This document shows, one piece after another, positions 11,561 through 23,512 of a stretch of DNA of 64,000 bases. The first letter of the stretch is position 1. Each line of letters begins with the position of its first letter. The notes below the pieces were generated by a model. That model worked only from the letters and a program-made list of their open reading frames with translations, did no database searches and was not told the origin of the DNA. The position numbers and the translations under genes are program-made. The stretch lies in contig QANZ01026696.1 of the NCBI GenBank assembly GCA_003254925.1, positions 168,511 to 232,510 of the forward strand. The letters run 5' to 3'. Source of the stretch: Chamaecrista fasciculata (taxonomy: Eukaryota > Streptophyta > Magnoliopsida > Fabales > Fabaceae).

Positions 11561-12195
11561 CTGCATTAATATTCTTAAAAAAAAAAACTTATACATCATC
11601 TCAAGAAGGGAAATTAGTTACGGATAAAGTATTAGAGCTTGTTTGGGAGTATTTTTACTTTAAGAAATTAGATTGTTTTTGAAATGGGATTAATGAGATT
11701 TATAAATGAGTGTTTTGATAATAAAATGTGTTTGAATAATTTATTGTGAATGAAATTTTTTAGATGCGAAATTATTTAAATAAATAAATATATAATAATT
11801 GTAGTAGGTAGAGAAAACACTTGTGTAAGTTACTTACATATCTACCCTTAAAATTTTAAAAACCTAGTTTGAACTAAATAAAATCCACTCAAAGAAGTCT
11901 CGTAGTTCATCACCAATTTTCAAAGTTTTTGAATTGTGATTGTAATATATATGGAAGGAAAGTCAAGTTTGTATTAATTCCAAAAATAATTCGGGAGGTA
12001 TACTCATATCAAATCTAGTGTGGACAAGAGAATTTGTATTCTTGTCATGAAGTTCTTCGGGGATTTATCAAGAGAATTTTCTTAATTTCATGAAACACAC
12101 TCAAGCGAGCAGCATATTTTCGTTAAATAAGAGAATAGGATTCACATTGGGCAAAAGTCATAGTATAGACTACTTATGGTATTTATTTACAAAGC
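11561..12195. other. Intergenic, no gene seen
   Basis: AT-rich. About 11635-11830 resembles the interior of the TIR-element family also seen at 820-1130 and 31443-31788. Confidence 0.45.
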
Positions 12196-12524
12196 AAGGA
12201 TATTGACATAAATACGGGATACGACACGGAAACAAACATATTAACACGTCAAATTTTTAAAATTATACAATACAATATGACATATATTTATATATATAAA
12301 TAATTAAAAATTTATAAAATTTGATGAAAACTTATAAAATTACAATATTTATTTCTAATATATGTCATATATATGTATTATTTTCTATTATTTGTCATGT
12401 TAAAGTCACAAAAATTGATTTTATATTCTCATACTTTAAAATATATGTCGTACGGGTGTCGAACACGAACATGTGTCTGATACGGCGACATGCATTCAAA
12501 ATAGAGTGTCCATACTTCATAAGT
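12196..12524 (+). repeat. Dispersed repeat family, copy 3 of 4
   Basis: Starts near GACATAAATACGGGATACGA and ends near AGAGTGTCCATACTTCATAA. Same orientation as 10143-10421 with the shared central phrase ATTTGTCATGTTAAAGTCAC. Confidence 0.62.
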
Positions 12525-12734
12525 ATTTAAAAAATGACATAATATTAGTTGTAAACTTAGAAAAAAAAATCATAAATAAGTTCAACTTATTTATTTATGT
12601 AAACATGTATGTATATAATATGTCATATGTGTTTCAGTGACTTATTTATCGCAAACCCTTACATTGACGAAAAAAAAAAATTAAACTAGAAAGCATATAT
12701 ATATAATTGAATCATGAAAAGCCAGCAAAAGTGG

Positions 12735-15717
12735 TCATAGCTCCATTTCAATCTTCTGGGTTATGCTTCTCATAGTAGGCCGAGATTGAGGGTTAGTTTG
12801 TAAACATGAAAGAGCAACATTCCCAATCACACTCAATGCCTTCAAATTTTGTTGCATTCTCACTGATAAGCGAGGATCTAAAATATCTTCAAACTTGAGG
12901 TTTTTAACACCAAATGCTTGCAGTTGGGAAATTAGATCACCAGGATGCTTTCCCATCAAAACCTCAAAAGCCAAAACACCAAAGCTGAACACATCACATT
13001 TCTCACTCACTGCCATTGTGTATGCAAGCTCTGTAGCTCCCATCAAAATTAAATGCAAGTAGTTATTTGCCAATAATTTCATCAAAGGAGAATGCATTTA
13101 AATTTGATTGGTAACAAATTAATTATGATCTAAATCAACACAAATTATCAAGCATATATATACAATAGATGTAATGAAACTCACCAGGAGCAGCATAGCC
13201 ACATGTGCCAGCAAATGATGTCCAAATGGAGGAATCTTGCTTTAGAAACCTTGATGTGCCAAAGTCTGAGACATGGGCTTCAAGTTTTGAGCACAATAAA
13301 ACGTTGTTGCTTGATATGTCTCTGTGGATGATTGGTGGATTACAATCATGATGCATATAAGCTAAAGCCTCTGCAACACCCTTCACAATATTAACCCTCC
13401 TTGGCCAATCCAATTCTAATGGTTCTTTTTCATTTCTCAGCATATCAGCTAAGCTTCCTCTTTCCATGTACTCATAAATTAAAAATGTGTGCAACCCTTT
13501 TGAGCAAAATCCATGCAACTTCACAATGTTTCGGTGGCGCGTTTCTGTCAAGGCTTCAATTTCACTCTTAAAAGCCTTTACACTGTCAATATCTAAGTCA
13601 TCTGTTTCACATATCAACTTTTTTATGGCAAATACTTCCCCCCTTGGCATCACCACTTTGTAAACTTTTCCAAAAGCTCCCTCTCCAATGCAGTGCTTGT
13701 CATTGAAGTTCTCTGTTGCTTTAATAATCTCTTCATAAGCAATTTTACCATCAAAATGCCATATAGAAAATGGATTTTCTCTCTTGGGTGAAGATTCTTG
13801 TTGTAAAACTCTAGAGTTTCTCTTAGAGCAAATAACAAAAATCCTAATCAACACCATTGAAACAAGTAGCACACCAGTTAAAGAAGCAATAATGGCTATT
13901 ACAACTCTCTTATGTTTATTTCCACCATCTTGTTTTGAAAATATGACATCGCAAGGTCTTAAACCTCGGACTCTGCCACACAAATCTTTGTTGTTACTCA
14001 AGTCCACCGGATGAGAAGAATTAAATATGCCATTATTAGGCACATGACCCTCCAAATTGTTGTAGGAGAGGTTGAGACTTGACAAACTTAACATTCGACC
14101 AAAAGAATCAGGGATAGATCCCGAAAGTCTATTATGTGACATATTCAAGTTTATCAAATTATTGAGCTTACTAAGATCAACTGGGATTTCTCCAGACAAT
14201 GAATTATAACTCAAATCAAGAAAATCAATTAAGGCGGCAAGGTTTCCAATTTGAAATGGGACTTTGCCATTGAAGACATTGTTGCTCAAATTTAGTCTCA
14301 ACAATTTGTGGCAATCTCCTATTTGGTAAGGGATTAGTCCCACAAGCTTGTTTGTTGATAGGTCTAAAGTGTCCAAATTAGAAAGCATTCCAATGCCTGA
14401 GGGTAGCATACCAGAAAGATTGTTGCTACTCAGATTTAGAAGGTACAAGCTAGAGGAATTTCTGATTTGTGGAGGAATCTCACCTGATAATCTATTTGAG
14501 GACATGTCAAAACTTTGCAGTTGTTTTAACTGAAAGATCTCACCGGGAATAGTGCCACCTATTGAATTTCCAGTCATTCTAAGAAATTGCAACTTTCCAC
14601 AAGCACCCCAATTTGCTGAGAGCTTACCTTGCACTCTATTGTAGCTGAAGTCAATGTAAGTTAGATTGGGATACACTCCAAAATCTTGGTCTGCATAACC
14701 TGTCAATTGGTTATATTCAATTCGAACTCTGTTTAAAGAAGAGCAATTTCTCAAGCTTACAGGGATTGGACCAGTGAAGCTATTGTAGGCAACGACGAAA
14801 TAGACAAGCTTTCCACCTTTGCACAGATATGGTGGTAATTGGCCAGTGAAGTTGCTTCCAAAAAGATCAAGCTTAGTCAAAGAAGAAAGATTTCCAAGTT
14901 CTTGGGGCAAATGACCATGCAACTCGTTTGTGTAAAGGAAAAGTTCAGTAAGATTGGTCAATTTAGCAAGGCTAGGAGGAATAACTCCTGAGAGATAGTT
15001 TTGAGAGAGTCTGAGAATGCTTAATTGTGTACAATTGCTTAAAGATGTTGGAATGGGACCATGAAAGTAGTTCCCATCCAAAGAAAGAACAGTTAGCTTT
15101 TTCAAATTCCCTATTTCATTTGGAATTGTACCATGAAGCAGGGTGTACTGAAAAAGGAGTCTTTGCATGCTAATTAGACCAGTGGTGGGATGATCAGTGC
15201 CATCAGGGAATAAACTAGGGTCCAATACCCCAGTAATATCGTTTTGTGAAAAGTCAAGCATGTAGACTTGAGTGAGATTGACAAGAGAAAGAGGTAAAGT
15301 TCCATTGAAATAATTATTATTAAGGTCAAGGTATTGGAGTTTTGAGAGCAACCCAATGGATTCTGGTATGATGCCAGTGAGATTGTTGAATTTGAGATTA
15401 AGAAGAAGGAGTTTTGGAAAAGCAGAGAAATTGAGACTATCAAGAGTACCTTGAAGACCAGTGTGATTGAGGTTTAACTCAATGACACTACCAGAAGAAT
15501 CACATGTAATGCCACGCCATGAACATGGAGTATGAAGTGAAGTAGTGTTGGTGTGTGAAGAATAAGGAGACACCCATGACTCCAAAATTGGTTGAGTTGG
15601 AAGACTGTGTTTCCAATAAAGAAGAGCATCAGTTTCTTGTGTAAGTGTTGCATTTGCCTCACAAAATGCAGACATAATGAAGCAAGTGATGAAGACAAGT
15701 ATTTTTTGAAGGCCCAT
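12735..15717 (-). CDS. LRR receptor-like kinase, MIK2-like
   Basis: Two exons, 13185-15717 and 12735-13030, joined across a 154-bp GT-AG intron inside the kinase activation segment (...GYAAP|ELAYTM). The product is 942 residues. Order: signal peptide (MGLQKILVFITCFIMSAFC), LRR N-cap with paired cysteine (CSWRGITC), about 20 extracellular LxxLxLxxN-type repeats with many N-glycosylation sites, C-cap cysteines, a membrane segment (VVIAIIASLTGVLLVSMVLI), then a kinase with Gly loop GEGAFGKVYK, Lys in FAIKKL, catalytic HRDISSNNVLL and DFGTS. It is therefore an active-looking RD kinase at the plasma membrane. The family senses extracellular peptides or wall cues; MIK2 itself is an immune and pollen-tube-guidance receptor, but equivalence is not shown here. 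I chose the ATG at 15717 over 15771 because a TATA box at 15783-15790 puts the longer start upstream of the transcript. Confidence 0.93.
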
Positions 15718-15782
15718 TGTAATTAAGGATAAATAGGATATGGCTTCTTCGATCACTGCCTCTTTCTTCAATGTAGAGTTCC

Positions 15783-15790
15783 TATTTATA
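15783..15790 (-). promoter_or_regulatory. TATA box of the LRR kinase gene
   Basis: TATAAATA on the minus strand, 66 bp upstream of the chosen ATG. A start of transcription about 25-30 bp downstream would fall near 15755, after the in-frame ATG at 15771. Confidence 0.6.
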
Positions 15791-17498
15791 TTCCATTTTA
15801 CTTTACAATTTGCCTATTCAATTCCCTTGTAATTTTTCATTTTTGTTTGAATAATCTCATATCTGTTCCTTCTTTTAGTTTTTTCAGATTTTCAAATTCC
15901 ACTCTTGTTTAAGTGTCATTGTTATGGAAAAGTTAGTGATATTTACATATTTAAAGAAGATTTTTCTCTAACAGACCGTAAGTATGATAATAGACATCTT
16001 GTTGACAACACGGTTGATATTGATTTTCATCCTCAAGTATAAGATCTATTTATGTGTTCAATCCGTCTTTTAGTTCAACAATATTTATGATTCATTCTTC
16101 ATCTGGTTTATCAATTATGAAATCTTCGAATATTTGTAAGTATAGATTCACTTTCCACTAATATATATAAACATGTTAATAAAAAAAATAATTATGGATA
16201 AAATAGAAAATAAAAGTATGTAGGCGAAAGTACACTTTATCCCCTTAAACTATAGCCTCATTTCACTTCGCTCCCTGAACTTTGAATTATAACACTTTAC
16301 TCCCTCAACTTGAAATATATATTTATACTACTATGTATGTGAGGAGTGTTCTGGTGATGGGTCAAAATTAATTTTATTATCAAATATTAAGAGATAAATA
16401 AAATAGTGGAAAAATTAAATAACTTTCCACTACTTCAAATAAAACAAATTATTATTAAAATAAAAATAATAAGATATTATAAAAGAAAAAAACTTATATC
16501 ATGATCCTTATATCCCTAAGTTCCTCAAATCACAAATTTTAATTACATTCTCTATCTTCAATCATTGGTCATGCATAAAGTGGTGTTTAATATTCGGCCA
16601 AAGTGTGAATTTGGTCCTGTAACTTTGCTCCAGTTCCCAAATCAGTCCTATAACCTTTTTTATCTCGAATTTGGTCTTGTATCTTTGCTCTAGGTCTCAA
16701 ATTAGTCATATATCTTTTTTTGTCTCAATTTTGGTCCCATATGTTTTGAAAACCTCTCACAGTTAGTCCTCCATCAATTTTAAATTATAGTTTAATCCTG
16801 AAAACTTCAAGTACCTTTCACTTTAGTCCCTAACTATCAAAATGAAAGTGAAAGAGCATCCCTCAAGATTCTCAAACTTTATATCTTGGTCCCTGATCCA
16901 TGAATTCTTCATGAAATGGAATAGAAATGCAAAAACAACAAAAGTTAAAGCAAATGACAGAGGGACCAAAACTGAAAACGCAGAAAATTTAAAACCCACT
17001 GGAAAATGGCCCAAACTCTCCGAAAAACATACGGAAATCGCTGAAAAACTCAAGAACTCATCCAAAAACCTCAATTCTCACTGAAATCTCACTCAAATAA
17101 TCGTCCTCAAATGCTTTAGAAAAGAATTTTCGAAAATTCAAACTTTTGAGGGGGGAGTGATAGAAGAAATGTAAGGGATTTCACAACTTCTCTATTGGAA
17201 TCACCAAATGTAAGGGAATCTTAATATTCTATCACCTCCCTCTTCAAAAGTATGGAGTTTGAAAATATTGATATATTATTTTGATTAAATCTGATTTATC
17301 AAATATAGTAAAGAAGGTTAATCTTTGTGAAGTTGGTTACTATTGAGATTGTTATACACTTCTAATTTTTTTTTTCTATTCGTTGATTGTATTTTTTACG
17401 TGACTTTTTCTGACGAATTTGTTAATCGATTGGCTTGCAAAGGAAATTTTTTAAATGATGTGTTTTATTGGTTTGATCTCTGCACTCTCATTCTCTTT
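15791..17498. other. Upstream intergenic with repeat fragments
   Basis: No gene seen. It holds a truncated MITE end at about 16225-16310 (GCGAAAGTACACTTTATCCC...), a Helitron-like 5' end beginning near 16322 (TATACTACTATGTATGTGAG), and a MULE-like half at 16600-16830 (repeated 'TTTGGTC...' phrases). There is also a small foldback at about 17130-17270 where CAAACTTTTGAGGGGGGAG pairs with CTCCCTCTTCAAAAG further on. Confidence 0.5.
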
Positions 17499-17507
17499 TT
17501 TAATTTA

Positions 17508-18117
17508 GGCTTAAGTGCAATTTTGGTCCCCTAACTTTCGCAAAGGTCTCAATTTGGTCCCCTAACTTTTTTTGTTGCAATTTTGGTCCCTTAACTTTCG
17601 CAGAGGTCTCAATTTGGTCCCCTAACTTTTTTTGTTGCAATTTTGGTCCCCTAACTTTCGCAAAGGTCTCAATTTGGTCCCCTAACTTTTTTTGTTGCAA
17701 TTTTAGTCTCATAACTTTTGAAAACGTCTCACTGTTGGTCCCAAGTGCACTTTTTCCATCCATTATCTGTCGTTAGTGTCGATCTGACAGGCTGAGTTGG
17801 CTGATGACATGACAAATATGGGTGAAGTGGATTAAAAAAGGATCATTATGCAGAGACGTTTTCATGACTTGGAAGTACACTTGGGACCAATAGTGAGATG
17901 TTTTCAAGAGTTAGGGGACCAAAATTGCAACAAAAAAAGTTAGGGGACCAAATTGAGACCTTTGCGAAAGTTAGGGGACCAAAATTGCAACAAAAAAAGT
18001 TAGGGGACCAAATTGAGACCTTTTCGAAAGTTAGGGGACCAAAATTGCAACAAAAAAAGTTAGGGGACCAAATTGAGACCTTCACGAAAGTTAGGGGACT
18101 AAAATTGCACTTAAGCC
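17508..18117. mobile_element. MULE-type MITE with tandem-repeat TIRs
   Basis: A 610-bp foldback element flanked by exact TTTAATTTA (17499-17507 and 18118-18126). Ends are GGCTTAAGTGCAATTTTGGT and mirror. Each arm is made of about three tandem 60-bp units, in inverted orientation between arms, built from GCAATTTTGGTCCCCTAACT and TCTCAATTTGGTCCCCTAAC. A unique spacer of about 150 bp lies at the centre. The open frames across it are artefacts of the repeat. Confidence 0.92.
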
Positions 18118-18492
18118 TTTAATTTATAGAAGGTTGATGGGTTAAAACTCTTATCAAAACTCTCAAGGCATTTGATAAATTTATCTCTAAGGGTGTTTTG
18201 ATCTTATTCTTTGTTGGCCAAAATTTTATTTTGATCCCTCAGTTATGCTCAATGTTCCAAATTGGTATCTCAGTTATTTTTCGTTTCATATTGATGCTTC
18301 AGTTTTTCAAAACTTGGCACGGTTGGTCCCTCAAACACTTTCTATCTATTTTTCCGTAAAAGAAACAAAATTGATTTTTAACTCAAAAAGTTTGAATTTT
18401 TGCATTAACGATATTTTTCTCTATAATAGAACCAAAATGTAAGAAAGAAGAAATAATTTGGGAGTTTTAGTTTATTTCACATAAAAAAGACA

Positions 18493-18493
<1 letters not shown>

Positions 18494-18543
<50 letters not shown>

Positions 18544-18667
18544 NNNNNNNNNNNNNNNNNNNNNNNNNNNNNNNNNNNNNNNNNNNNNNNNNNNNNNNNN
18601 NNNNNNNNNNNNNNNNNNNNNNNNNNNNNNNNNNNNNNNNNNNNNNNNNNNNNNNNNNNNNNNNNNN

Positions 18668-18735
<68 letters not shown>
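18494..18735. repeat. CT/CA microsatellite with N gap
   Basis: (CT)n at 18494-18543, 124 unknown bases at 18544-18667, (CT)n at 18668-18712, then (CA)n to 18735. The gap is almost certainly an assembly break in the repeat. It gives spurious Arg-Glu frames on the minus strand. Confidence 0.95.
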
Positions 18736-18737
<2 letters not shown>

Positions 18738-18738
<1 letters not shown>

Positions 18739-19162
18739 AGCGGGTATAATAACAATGTCGGATTCCTCCAATGACTGCTCATCGTCCCCTTGGTATCCAA
18801 CTACCTACAATTCCAATTCACAAACATCTTCATAGATTGTAAAAGAACACAAAGTTACATTAAAACTAGTATTTCTCCGAATCCCCAAATCGATGAACCC
18901 GGAGAAGGCAGTGTACCTCAGATCTGGTGTTGATGTGACTGACATCAGCGGTGACGCCGGGGGTACCGACGAGTGAGAGACTTGATACAAGGGGATTGAG
19001 CTTCATCAGCAAAGATAGAGGCTGACCAATCCCACCGGTGCCTCCAAGGATGGCCACCTTCCACTCAGGGCATGCCTCGGAGGCATAACAACGATGAGCA
19101 TGGAGAGAGGAACGACGAGCTACAACGGAGCCTAAGGATCGGAGCATTGAATAGTTCACCAT
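18738..19162 (-). pseudogene. Captured 5' part of mitochondrial malate dehydrogenase
   Basis: Minus strand. Exon 1 at 18917-19162 starts [12 protein letters not shown], a basic mitochondrial-presequence-like N-terminus, and runs into the NAD-binding fold ([20 protein letters not shown], then [10 protein letters not shown] and [11 protein letters not shown]). A 112-bp GT-AG intron (18805-18916) precedes the start of exon 2 (from 18804), which reads VVGYQGDDEQ...DIVIIPA and stops at the microsatellite. Exon phase is kept across the intron, so the piece was captured as genomic DNA, not cDNA. Between SLSL and TPGV the usual YDIAN is replaced by two residues. This removes the Asp that binds the NAD ribose, and everything beyond the first 100 or so residues (catalytic His, substrate Arg residues) is absent. 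It cannot encode an enzyme. It lies between the TIRs of the Pack-MULE. Confidence 0.88.
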
Positions 19163-20067
19163 TTTCTCACTTAATTTTTCGGGAAATCAAGCAAGAAAGT
19201 GTGTGTGTGAGAGAGAGTGAAGTTGTCTTTTTGGTGTGAAATAAACTAAAACTTCCCAGTTATTTCTTCTTTCTTACGTTTTGGTTCTATTATAGAGAAA
19301 AAGGTCCTTAATGCAAAAATTCAAACTTTTAGGAGTTAAAAATCAATTTTGTCTTTTTTTTTTAATGGAAAAATGGATGGAAAACGTTTGAGGGACCAAC
19401 TCACTACAAAAAAAGTGGCATTTAGTGGCGGTTTTTTTTACATTTAGTGGCGGTTTAAACCGCCACTAAATATAATACCAGCGGTTCTGAAAACCGTCGG
19501 CATCGGCAGCGTCGCAATCATTTAGCGGCGGTTTTTAACAACCGCCGGAATAATTATTTACCGGCGGTTTTCCCCCATTTAGCGGCGGTTATTGCACCGC
19601 CAGAAAATGCGCACCTATTTTCGTGGAACCATTTTGTGGCGGTTTTATAACCGCCGCTAAATGCGCAGGTATATAAACGTAATTTAATTTGGTGGCGGTT
19701 TTTAAACCGCCGCTAAATGCACAGGCGTAATATACCTAATTTTGTTTTGTGGCGGTTTTGAGAACCGCCGCTAAATGCCTTTCAGTTTTTTTTTTTTTTT
19801 TTTATTATTTTTGATTTTGTTATTATTATTTATATTTGATTATAAACTTTTAAATTAAATAAGAAGATCAATAAATCTAAGATATTTCTTAAAATATATT
19901 AATTATCCAAAATATAATAAAATAAACAAAATATCCAAATTTTACCATCCATACAAATTTCAATATTCATGAAAATTAAACTTTCATCCATACATAAATC
20001 TAAATATTCATGGAAAATGTCTTATCCACTAGAAATGATAGTAGGTTGATCTAACACTAAGAAGGAA

Positions 20068-20539
20068 TCATGGTGCATGACTTGATGAAGATGAAGGACG
20101 AACATCAGATGGAATTTCCTGCAAAAATGAATTATAACATTAAATTACAAATAAAATTGATACGTAAATATGTGTATTTTAATAAATAGTTTTAGTAATA
20201 TACCTCATCAACATCCATTATTGATGCAAACTCTGGTGGTGGAGCTGTATTTCCAAACATGTTTTTGAACATATATTTCACACAACTCTGCATCTTCTTT
20301 CTTAGCTCAGTTTCAGCCTTTAATTGTGACTCTAATTGTGTTATCTTGTTTGAGTCATTTGTACTGTTTCTAGAGGTTGAGCTAGTAGTGGATAATCCAA
20401 AGACATGAGAAGGAGTTGGCCCAAATCCTAAGCCACGCACTCTTCCTGAGTGTTCTGGGCCTAATACTTGTGCAAGGGAATCATGGGGTCCAATTTTTTG
20501 AGATGAACTTTGTTCTGACTCAATCTCAATAATTTTTTC
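20068..20539 (-). CDS. C-terminal exons of a TNP1-like CACTA protein
   Basis: Exons 20204-20539 and 20068-20118, both phase 0 with GT-AG borders; the second ends ...SSSSSHAP and a stop. The first carries DSLAQVLGPEHSGRVRGLGF and GPTPSHVFG, the signature of plant Ptta/En/Spm transposases (Transposase_24 family). A coiled-coil-like stretch (ITQLESQLKAETELRKKMQ) follows. In En/Spm this partner protein binds subterminal repeats and assists excision. Only the 3' part of the gene is present: nothing upstream of 20539 continues the domain within readable distance. Open here, but a fragment. Confidence 0.8.
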
Positions 20540-21742
20540 CTGCATAAAGAAACACATCTATAAAGAATGAGACATTAAACATATCTTTAATTTCCACACA
20601 CTCAAAAAAACATGCACCACTATCATGGAACTTCTTCTAATTTCTAAGAATTGAGACATGGATGGCAAAACTTAGGATTTATCACAGAAATGGACCACTA
20701 TCAGACATGAAGGCAGAACAAGTCAATTTTCCATCCCATAATTCAAAATAAGGACCAATTTGAGACATTGGCCTTAATTTAAAGAATTAAATTTTGACAA
20801 TGAAGAATGAATAATTATAATTTTGAATATCTGTAGAAAAAAGTAGAAAAAGTCACATATATAAAATGGTCTAAACAAGTTCAGCTAACAAATAGATGAT
20901 GATGATGATTGTGATAGAAACAAGTTCGTTCAATCAAAATTGTGAGTGGGACCAAATTGACAAACTAAACAAACAGCATCCATCAATCACTGACACTAAC
21001 ACTAAGGCATAATAAGGATATGTATAGTATAACTAATATGATGGTATCTGAGATTGCTCATCCCAAAGGCAATGCATATGTTCCTTTCTTTCTTTCTCAT
21101 TTTAGCATCACACACAGAACCCATGCTCAGTTTGGATCTCTATAATGAAAAAAAAAATGAAAACAATAAACAACTTCCTGTTATTATAACAAATTGAATC
21201 AACAACCATCTCCTCCTTCACTTCTCCCACCCACCAAAATTGTCCAGAACTATAACAATTAATCCAGAAGAAGAAATCCCAAATAATAACAAATCAAGAA
21301 TTGAAAAGAATTAATCAACATGATTAGTATACATATATATCTGAAGATCTCGACTGAAATATGTATAATACGAATCTGTGGTCTGTACTCTGTACACTGG
21401 TATATATATGAAAGAATATCTGAATGATAATGAAAGAATCATAAGGAATCATGCGAGTACCCAGCCAAAATCGAAGACAAGAAGCTCCATTGTTGATCAT
21501 TCTGTGGTAATGGAAAAATAGCCTAGAAACAACCCTTAATGCATACAATAAAGAGGAACAGTAACAGATTCAGCTAATCAAAACAGAAAACAAGAGGCAA
21601 AACGAGCTAGTTAGCAGGTCTAACATTCTACCAGCTACTGACCACAAAACTCATGCATTGGCTGAGGAATTCACAGAACTACAGAATCTTATAATACTCA
21701 TCTTCCTTCACACATACTAGACACTTCATAAGCACCCACAAA

Positions 21743-22020
21743 GGGACTAAAAAGTTACTAAAAAACCAAGATATATTGAATCAGGGACTAAAATACAAAG
21801 GGACTAAAAAGTTACTAAAAAACCAAGATATATTGAATCAGGGACTAAAATAGAAATACAACAAGGACTAAAACAGAATTTGCAGCAGGGACTAAAACAG
21901 AATTTGCACAAGGGACTAAAACAGAATTTGCAGCAGGGACTAAAACAGAATTTGCAGCAGGGACTAAAACAGAATTTGCAGAAGGGACTAAAACAGAATT
22001 TGCAGTAGGGACTAAAACAT
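21743..22020. repeat. Minisatellite inside CACTA
   Basis: Seven or so units of GGGACTAAAACAGAATTTGC plus a few bases (unit about 26 bp) at 21863-22018. They are preceded by a two-copy duplication of a 61-bp segment containing AAAAACCAAGATATATTGAA (21745-21850). Confidence 0.88.
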
Positions 22021-23401
22021 ATATATAAATAGTAGCTGATCTACTAACTAAATTAAATTAAAGAAAGCAGCAGTATATATTTTCATCTATATAGAGATAG
22101 AGTAGTAATAAAATTAAATTAAAAACCAATGAGAGGGTGGAGTGATATATATATATATATATATACGGCCAGATAGAAAGATATACAGAAGAAAGTAATT
22201 AATAAAGAGAAGTACAAGAAAACATCTTAGGCCAGACCGGAAGAAAGTATCTTCCTCATATACATACATACAGTATGACTGACTGTTTTTCATCAAATTC
22301 TCACACAAGAAATTACTAGACAAAGAAGTTTTGCAATCTGCATTTCCTGGTGTAGTGAATATTTATCTCAGCAAGTTATACTAACAAATCATGAAATATT
22401 AACATGTCTGTAGAGAAGGGTAGAGGGAAGAAAAACCAAAAACTGAGCAATAAACAGAGTTCTACAGCAGTTCAAGATGATGGGTGCAATTCACAAGCCC
22501 ATTTTCTATATGCTAGAAGTTTGAGAACCAAGAGACGAAACATAACTGTACATAAACATTTCGCCCTAACACTTCCTACTGATTTGGACTAAATTAATAT
22601 TAGCCGCACTGCCTCAGTATCAACTAATTGGTAAAGAACCCATCATTGATTATATAACAACAAATAGCAGCAGGAAGAGGAATAAAGAATATTCATGTGG
22701 AAAAAACTGCAGCACAGTTTTTAGATGTTTGCCACCACAAGATTTTTTCAAAAATAAAAAGTAGGACATGTGGAGAAAGAACTTCTAAAAGAGTCAAATA
22801 CTATGGGTTTGAGTTGTAAGAAAAGTATATATTTTATTTTTCATTAGAAAACCTGAGAGAACACATAAAAGACATAGTATTAAATAAACTTTATCATAAA
22901 TAAACTTGCTCTAAGTCACTTTCAATTCATGCACAGCTGAAAGACCAACCCAAACCACAGACCAGAAAATCGATTGCTGCAATAATAACAATAGGTGGGT
23001 CTGAACCTACTTTGTGGCATCATGCAACTAACTACTCAAGTGGAACATCTTACAAGGAAACTGAAAATTGAGTAACAAAACCCTAGGTCTACAAGTCTTT
23101 ATTCAAACCCATAATTTTCCCAAGTGATCAATGACAACTCTAATCCCCAAATTACAATCACATTGTTTCATAATAAAATGAAATAGTAAATTTATCTTCT
23201 CAGACAGCAATTGAGGTTACATAAAAGCCAAAATAAGATTGATCATTCAGCTAGATCAAGAAGTTGGATTATAGAAAGCAAAATACTCAACCAATTTTAA
23301 TCATTTAATGGTAGAATCCAGGCATGATAAGTGCCCAAAAATACATATTCAACCAAAAATACATATTAAATATGTATATAAAACAACTGCTCTCGCTGTA
23401 C

Positions 23402-23512
23402 CTCAAAAATATGTAAGTGTTTGGTGGCTGTTGAAACAATATCCCTTCCTAACCTAGCCTTGCAATAGTTCTTTAAAACTCCAAGAATAACTTCCAATTG
23501 AGATGCTGATCT
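23402..23512 (-). other. Exon-like cargo in CACTA
   Basis: A 111-bp open stretch bounded by good acceptor (TTGTTGGGTTAG|) and donor (|GTACAGC) sites, phase 0 at both sides, 37 codons beginning VSRSASQLEVILGVLKNYCK. It is compositionally host-like and helical. I do not recognise the parent gene. It is in the same direction as the TNP1-like exons, so it could be either a captured host exon or an exon of the element itself. Confidence 0.4.

Noticed and set aside
17500-18122. Open frames with repeated GPKLQQKKLGDQIET units
   Set aside because: Translation of the 60-bp tandem units in the TIRs of a MITE, not a repeat protein.
18467-18800. Arg-Glu repeat frames across an N gap
   Set aside because: CT/GA microsatellite and unknown bases.
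21863-22018. Regularly spaced short repeats resembling a CRISPR array
   Set aside because: Units are contiguous with no unique spacers, in a plant transposon; it is a minisatellite.
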